A DNA stretch of 64,000 nucleotides from Georgenia daeguensis (lineage in GTDB: Bacteria > Actinomycetota > Actinomycetes > Actinomycetales > Actinomycetaceae). The first letter of the stretch is position 1, and each line of letters begins with the position of its first letter. The DNA lies in assembly GCF_039537705.1 (NCBI RefSeq), contig NZ_BAABBA010000004.1, forward strand, positions 1 to 64,000. The letters run 5' to 3'. Under the pieces are notes generated by a model, which saw only the letters and a program-made list of their open reading frames with translations, searched no databases and had not been told where the DNA came from. Positions 60,671-64,000 of this stretch are shown here, piece by piece. The position numbers and the translations under genes were made by a program.

Positions 60671-62008
60671 ATGGACCCCACCGGACTGACGTACGCGGCC
60701 GCGGGCCTGGCGGCACTTCTCGCCGCCGTGCTGCCGCGCCTGATCAGCCGCGCCCCCGTCTCGATGCCGATGATCTTCCTCGGCGCGGGCGTGGTCGCGT
60801 TCGCCACGATCGAGTGGTTGCCGAACCCCGACCCCCTGGCGCACGGCGGCGTCGTCGAGCACGTCACCGAGGCGTGCGTCATCATCTCGCTGATGGGTGC
60901 CGGGCTGGCCCTGGACAGACCCGTCGGCCTGCGCCGGTGGGGCTCCACCTGGCGCCTGCTCGGCATCACGATGCCCCTCACGATGCTTGCCGCCGCGTCG
61001 CTCGGCGGCTGGGCCCTGGGGCTTCCGGTCGCGAGCGCCATCCTCCTCGCGGCCGTGCTCGCCCCCACGGACCCCGTGCTGGCGAGCGAGGTGCAGGTGG
61101 CCGAGCCCTCGGACGCGGAGGGCGAGGACGAGGACGAGGTGCGTTTCGCGCTGACGTCCGAGGCCGGGCTGAACGACGGCCTCGCGTTCCCGTTCACCTA
61201 CGCGGCCATCGCGGTCGCCATGGCGGGAACCGCGCCCGCCGGCTGGCTGGGCCGGTGGCTGGCCGTGGACGTGCTGTGGCGCCTCGGGGTCGGCGTCGGT
61301 GTCGGCCTGGTGCTGGGCTGGCTCCTCGGCAAGCTGTTCTTCTCCGTCAGCTCCGAGCGGCTGCGGCTGGCCGAGCACGGCGAGGGCTTCGTGGCGCTCG
61401 CCTGCACGTTCGCCGCGTACGGAGTGGCGGAGCTGGCGGAGGGCTACGGGTTCGTGGCGGTGTTCGTCTGTGCCTGCACCATCCGGGCCGCGGAGCGCGA
61501 CCACGGGTATCACAAGGTGCTGCACCAGTACGTCGAGCAGCTCGAACGCCTCGTCACGATCGTCATCCTGGTCCTTCTCGGCGGCGCGGTGGCGCGGGGT
61601 CTCTTCGCCGACGTCACCTGGGGGCACGTGCTCGTCGCCGCCGTGTTCCTGCTGCTCGTGCGCCCGCTGGCGGGCTGGGCCGGCATGGTGGGGAGCAAGG
61701 CAGGCCCTCGGGAGCGCGCGGTCATCGCGTTCTTCGGCGTGCGGGGCGTGGGGTCGCTCTACTACCTCGCCTACGCGCTCGGGCAGGCGTCCTTCGGCCA
61801 GCCCCGCTCCCTGTGGGCGATCACCGGCCTGGTGGTGGTGGGATCAGTCGTCGTCCACGGCATGACGGCGGGCCCGGCGATGGCGCTCCTGGACGACCGG
61901 CGACGCGCCTACCTCCGCCGGGCCGGGGGCGGCCAGCGTGCGCCGCAGACGGGGGCGATGCCCCCGACGTTGCCGACGGGAGGACCGGCCGGGCAGGGGC
62001 CGCAGTAG
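60671..62008 (+). CDS. CPA1-family Na+/H+ (cation/proton) antiporter
   Basis: A 445-residue membrane protein starting at ATG 60671 (MDPTGLTYAAAGLAALLAAV). About 12 hydrophobic helices. The transport core has APTDPVLASEVQV and the ion-binding segment SEAGLNDGLAFPFTY with the conserved Asn-Asp pair of NhaP-type antiporters. The acidic loop EPSDAEGEDEDEV faces the cytoplasm. RAVIAFFGVRGVGSLYYLAY is a conserved late helix. It exchanges Na+ or K+ for protons. The C-terminal tail is short and Pro/Gly-rich. Confidence 0.9.
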   Translation: MDPTGLTYAAAGLAALLAAVLPRLISRAPVSMPMIFLGAGVVAFATIEWLPNPDPLAHGGVVEHVTEACVIISLMGAGLALDRPVGLRRWGSTWRLLGITMPLTMLAAASLGGWALGLPVASAILLAAVLAPTDPVLASEVQVAEPSDAEGEDEDEVRFALTSEAGLNDGLAFPFTYAAIAVAMAGTAPAGWLGRWLAVDVLWRLGVGVGVGLVLGWLLGKLFFSVSSERLRLAEHGEGFVALACTFAAYGVAELAEGYGFVAVFVCACTIRAAERDHGYHKVLHQYVEQLERLVTIVILVLLGGAVARGLFADVTWGHVLVAAVFLLLVRPLAGWAGMVGSKAGPRERAVIAFFGVRGVGSLYYLAYALGQASFGQPRSLWAITGLVVVGSVVVHGMTAGPAMALLDDRRRAYLRRAGGGQRAPQTGAMPPTLPTGGPAGQGPQ

Positions 62009-62146
62009 CACGGTGAACGGGCGCAGGACGAGTTTTCGGCGTCGCAAAAGGCTCTGGATCGTTTCAACGGTCGTTCGGAATGCCCGAAGTCGCCTCCGCA
62101 GTTGTGCATTTACCGTTCAAGTGTTCCGTGAATGACGCCACATCAC

Positions 62147-62152
62147 TAGGGT
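62147..62152 (+). promoter_or_regulatory. Probable -10 element of the WhiB4-like gene
   Basis: TAGGGT lies about 55 bp before the ATG; GGAGACCCCC is the ribosome binding site. The flanking 62040-62150 stretch is AT-richer than its surroundings and holds the presumed upstream control region. Confidence 0.4.
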
Positions 62153-62206
62153 CTGCCTTATCGGGTAGGCGCCCCCCTCGCCAACCCATGTTCGCAGGAG
62201 ACCCCC

Positions 62207-62536
62207 ATGAGTGTTGACCGTTCCTGGACCGCGTACGCCGCATGCGCACAGCAGGCCCCTGACGCGTTGTTCGTGCGCGGCGCTGCGCAGCGATCGGCGC
62301 GCGAGGTGTGCTTCGGCTGCCCCGTCCGCGAGGCCTGCCTGGCCGAGGCCCTGACCACCGAGACGGAGTTCGGCGTCTGGGGTGGCATGACCGAGCGGGA
62401 GAGGCGAGCTCTGCTCCGCCGTCATCCCGAGGTGACTGACTGGGCCGCGTGGCTGGCCGAGCGTGGTGACGAGATTGAGAACCCGTCGATGCGGGCCGCG
62501 CGTCGCCGCGCCCGGCGTCCGCTCGTCAACGCCTGA
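62207..62536 (+). CDS. whiB4: WhiB-family iron-sulfur regulator, WhiB4-like
   Basis: A 109-residue protein with four cysteines (Cys13, Cys35, Cys38, Cys44) as cluster ligands for a 4Fe-4S centre. The region DALFVRGAAQRSAREVCFGC and the turn EFGVWGGMTERERRALLRRH followed by basic residues are closest in my memory to M. tuberculosis WhiB4. The C-terminus (RAARRRARRPLVNA) is a DNA-binding basic tail. It senses O2, redox or NO and adjusts transcription. The stop is embedded in a 7-bp tandem repeat. Confidence 0.85.
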   Translation: MSVDRSWTAYAACAQQAPDALFVRGAAQRSAREVCFGCPVREACLAEALTTETEFGVWGGMTERERRALLRRHPEVTDWAAWLAERGDEIENPSMRAARRRARRPLVNA

Positions 62537-62570
62537 CGCCTGACGCCTCACGCCTGACGCCTGACGCCTG
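62529..62570. repeat. Tandem array of a 7-bp unit (ACGCCTG), six copies
   Basis: The unit ACGCCTG is repeated six times with one T-to-C style variant (ACGCCTC at 62543) directly at the 3' end of the WhiB gene; the stop codon TGA (62534-62536) lies inside it. Confidence 0.85.
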
Positions 62571-62665
62571 ACGCTGCGCCCGACGCCCGGCCCTGCGCCG
62601 GTCGTCGACGCGCCGGCAGGTGACCCTCTCGTCGGGACGGTGTGCCCGGCCGCTGCGCCGTGCCC

Positions 62666-62671
62666 TAAGAT
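62666..62671 (+). promoter_or_regulatory. Probable -10 element of tig
   Basis: TAAGAT lies about 95 bp before the GTG of tig, followed by a GC-rich leader. The -35 is not clear. Confidence 0.4.
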
Positions 62672-62764
62672 TGGTCGGTCTGTGCGCCTCGCGCGCATGC
62701 AAGAACTTCGCGCCGCCCCCTGGGCGGGGCCTGACCGAACCGTCACGATGAGTGGAGCACCGCA

Positions 62765-64000
62765 GTGAAGAGCGCCGTCGAGAACCTTGAGCCCACCCGG
62801 GTCAAGCTGACCGTGGAGGTGTCGTACGACGAGCTCAAGCCGAGCCTCGACCACGCCTACTCCCACATCGCCGAGCAGGTCAACGTGCCCGGCTTCCGCA
62901 AGGGCAAGGTGCCCCCGCGCGTGCTCGAGCAGCGCGTCGGCCGCGCCGCGGTGATCGAGCACGCCGTCAACGACGCCGTCCCGGGCTTCTACAACCAGGC
63001 GGTCGCCGAGACCGAGGTCCGCCCCATGGGCCAGCCCAGCATCAACGTCACCGAGATCCCGGCCGTCACCGGCACGCCCGGCGGCCAGCTCGTCTTCGAG
63101 GCCGAGGTCGACGTCCGCCCCGAGATCTCCCTGCCGGCCCTCGACGGCATCGAGATCACCGTGGAGCCGGCCGCCGTGAGCGACGACGACGTGGCCGCCA
63201 AGCTCGACGAGCTGCGCGAGCGCTTCGGCACCCTGGTCGGCGTGGACCGGCCCGCCGAGGACGGCGACTTCGTCGTCATCGACCTCTCGGCGAAGGTCGG
63301 CGAGGAGGAGGTCGACTCGGTCTCCGGCGTCTCCTACCAGATCGGCGCGGGGAACATGCTCGACGGCCTGGACGAGGCCCTCACCGGCCTGACGGCGGGC
63401 GAGACCACCACCTTCACCGCGCCGCTGGCCGGCGGCGAGCACGCGGGTGAGGACGCCGAGGTCACCGTGACCCCGACCGCGGTCAAGGAGCGCGACCTGC
63501 CCGAGGCGGACGACGACTTCGCCCAGCTCGCCTCCGAGTTCGACACCATCGACGAGCTCCGCGAGGACCTGCGCGGCCAGGCCGCCAAGGACCGGGCGGC
63601 CGACCAGGCCGTCCAGGCCCGCGACCGTCTCCTCGAGCGCCTGCGCGGCGACGTGGAGATCCCCGTCCCGGCCGGCGTCGTCGAGGCCGAGATCGGCCGC
63701 CACCTCGAGGCCGAGGGCAAGGAGGCCGGCGACCCGCACGGCGAGGAGGTCCGCGAGGAGATCACCGACCTCCTGCGCGACCAGATGCTCCTCGACACCC
63801 TGGTGGACCGGCTCAAGGTCGGCGTGACGCAGAACGAGCTCCTCGAGTTCCTCGTCTCCAGCGCCCAGCAGTACGGCATGGAGCCGAACCAGTTCATCCA
63901 GGCGGCGTCCCAGACGGGGCAGATCCAGGCCTTCATGGGTGAGATCGCCCGCAACAAGGCTCTCGCCGTCGCGCTGCGCCAGGTCACCGTCAAGGACAGC
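62765..64000 (+). CDS. tig: Trigger factor chaperone (partial at window end)
   Basis: 412 codons are present; the end lies beyond the window. The GTG start (VKSAVENLEPTRVKLTVEVS) lies 11 bases after a GGAG-containing leader. The ribosome-binding tip is GFRKGKVPPRV, followed by the PPIase (FKBP-like) domain and the start of the C-terminal chaperone domain. It binds nascent chains at the exit tunnel and has prolyl isomerase activity. In mycobacteria and other actinobacteria tig precedes clpP1P2 and clpX; these are probably to the right. Confidence 0.96.
   Translation, partial: MKSAVENLEPTRVKLTVEVSYDELKPSLDHAYSHIAEQVNVPGFRKGKVPPRVLEQRVGRAAVIEHAVNDAVPGFYNQAVAETEVRPMGQPSINVTEIPAVTGTPGGQLVFEAEVDVRPEISLPALDGIEITVEPAAVSDDDVAAKLDELRERFGTLVGVDRPAEDGDFVVIDLSAKVGEEEVDSVSGVSYQIGAGNMLDGLDEALTGLTAGETTTFTAPLAGGEHAGEDAEVTVTPTAVKERDLPEADDDFAQLASEFDTIDELREDLRGQAAKDRAADQAVQARDRLLERLRGDVEIPVPAGVVEAEIGRHLEAEGKEAGDPHGEEVREEITDLLRDQMLLDTLVDRLKVGVTQNELLEFLVSSAQQYGMEPNQFIQAASQTGQIQAFMGEIARNKALAVALRQVTVKDS

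Overview
The window is a high-GC actinobacterial chromosome segment, most likely from the order Micrococcales (Cellulomonas/Georgenia-like). Supporting signs are the very high third-position GC, a WhiB-family regulator, oligoribonuclease, a mycothiol-dependent nitroreductase homologue, GTG starts, many probable leaderless promoters, and a gene backbone that, from memory, parallels Mycobacterium tuberculosis Rv2478c to Rv2462c (SSB paralogue, EttA, thioesterase, GlbO, PepN, Rv2466c, RpiB, Nei2, trigger factor). The genus is inferred; no rRNA gene is present.

Positions 1-11.8 kb are an integrated foreign island of visibly lower GC. It has the tail of an ISL3-type transposase and its terminal inverted repeat at the left. 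Next comes a three-gene minus-strand defence-type cassette: an SNF2 helicase with a C-terminal DUF3883 domain, a DUF1156 adenine methylase, and a DUF499 ATPase carrying an N-terminal Swt1-like HEPN domain. An excisionase-like protein and a tyrosine recombinase follow, then a possible tRNA 3'-end remnant with a terminator that marks the likely attachment site. The cassette is the most interesting part of the window. It combines a DNA-modifying enzyme, a DNA translocase with a nuclease-like tail, and a possible RNase-ATPase.

Positions 11.9-31.5 kb are host backbone: a flippase-like membrane protein with a degenerate kinase domain, a methionine ABC importer (metQ-metN-metI), an ATP-grasp enzyme, tRNA-His, orn, tRNA-Arg, two overlapping dynamin/YfjP-like GTPases, an SSB paralogue, a HAD phosphatase, ettA and a thioesterase. 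A divergent amino-sugar locus follows (nagK-GNAT-topoisomerase IB on the minus strand; murQ-rpiR on the plus strand) with an inverted repeat in its promoter, then a GHL10-type glycosidase resembling enzymes that trim peptidoglycan.

Positions 33.3-42.6 kb hold tesB and a PTS block: glbO coupled to enzyme I, one EIIB, malQ, a GlcNAc/glucose-family EIIC, and a second EIIB-EIIA-HAD phosphatase operon. With the murQ/nagK locus this suggests uptake and catabolism of GlcNAc and MurNAc-type sugars, including recycling of cell-wall fragments. HPr is not in the window.

Positions 42.9-64 kb hold pepN, an M13 peptidase, two GNAT enzymes (one Eis-like), a mycothiol nitroreductase homologue, an MFS exporter, rpiB, an alkyltransferase-like protein overlapping nei2, and cysK-cysE preceded by a short Cys-rich leader peptide. 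They are followed by a frameshifted DUF1648 gene with its GntR regulator, yigZ, rpmF, tRNA-Gly, tRNA-Pro, a CPA1 antiporter, a WhiB4-like regulator and the first 412 codons of trigger factor.
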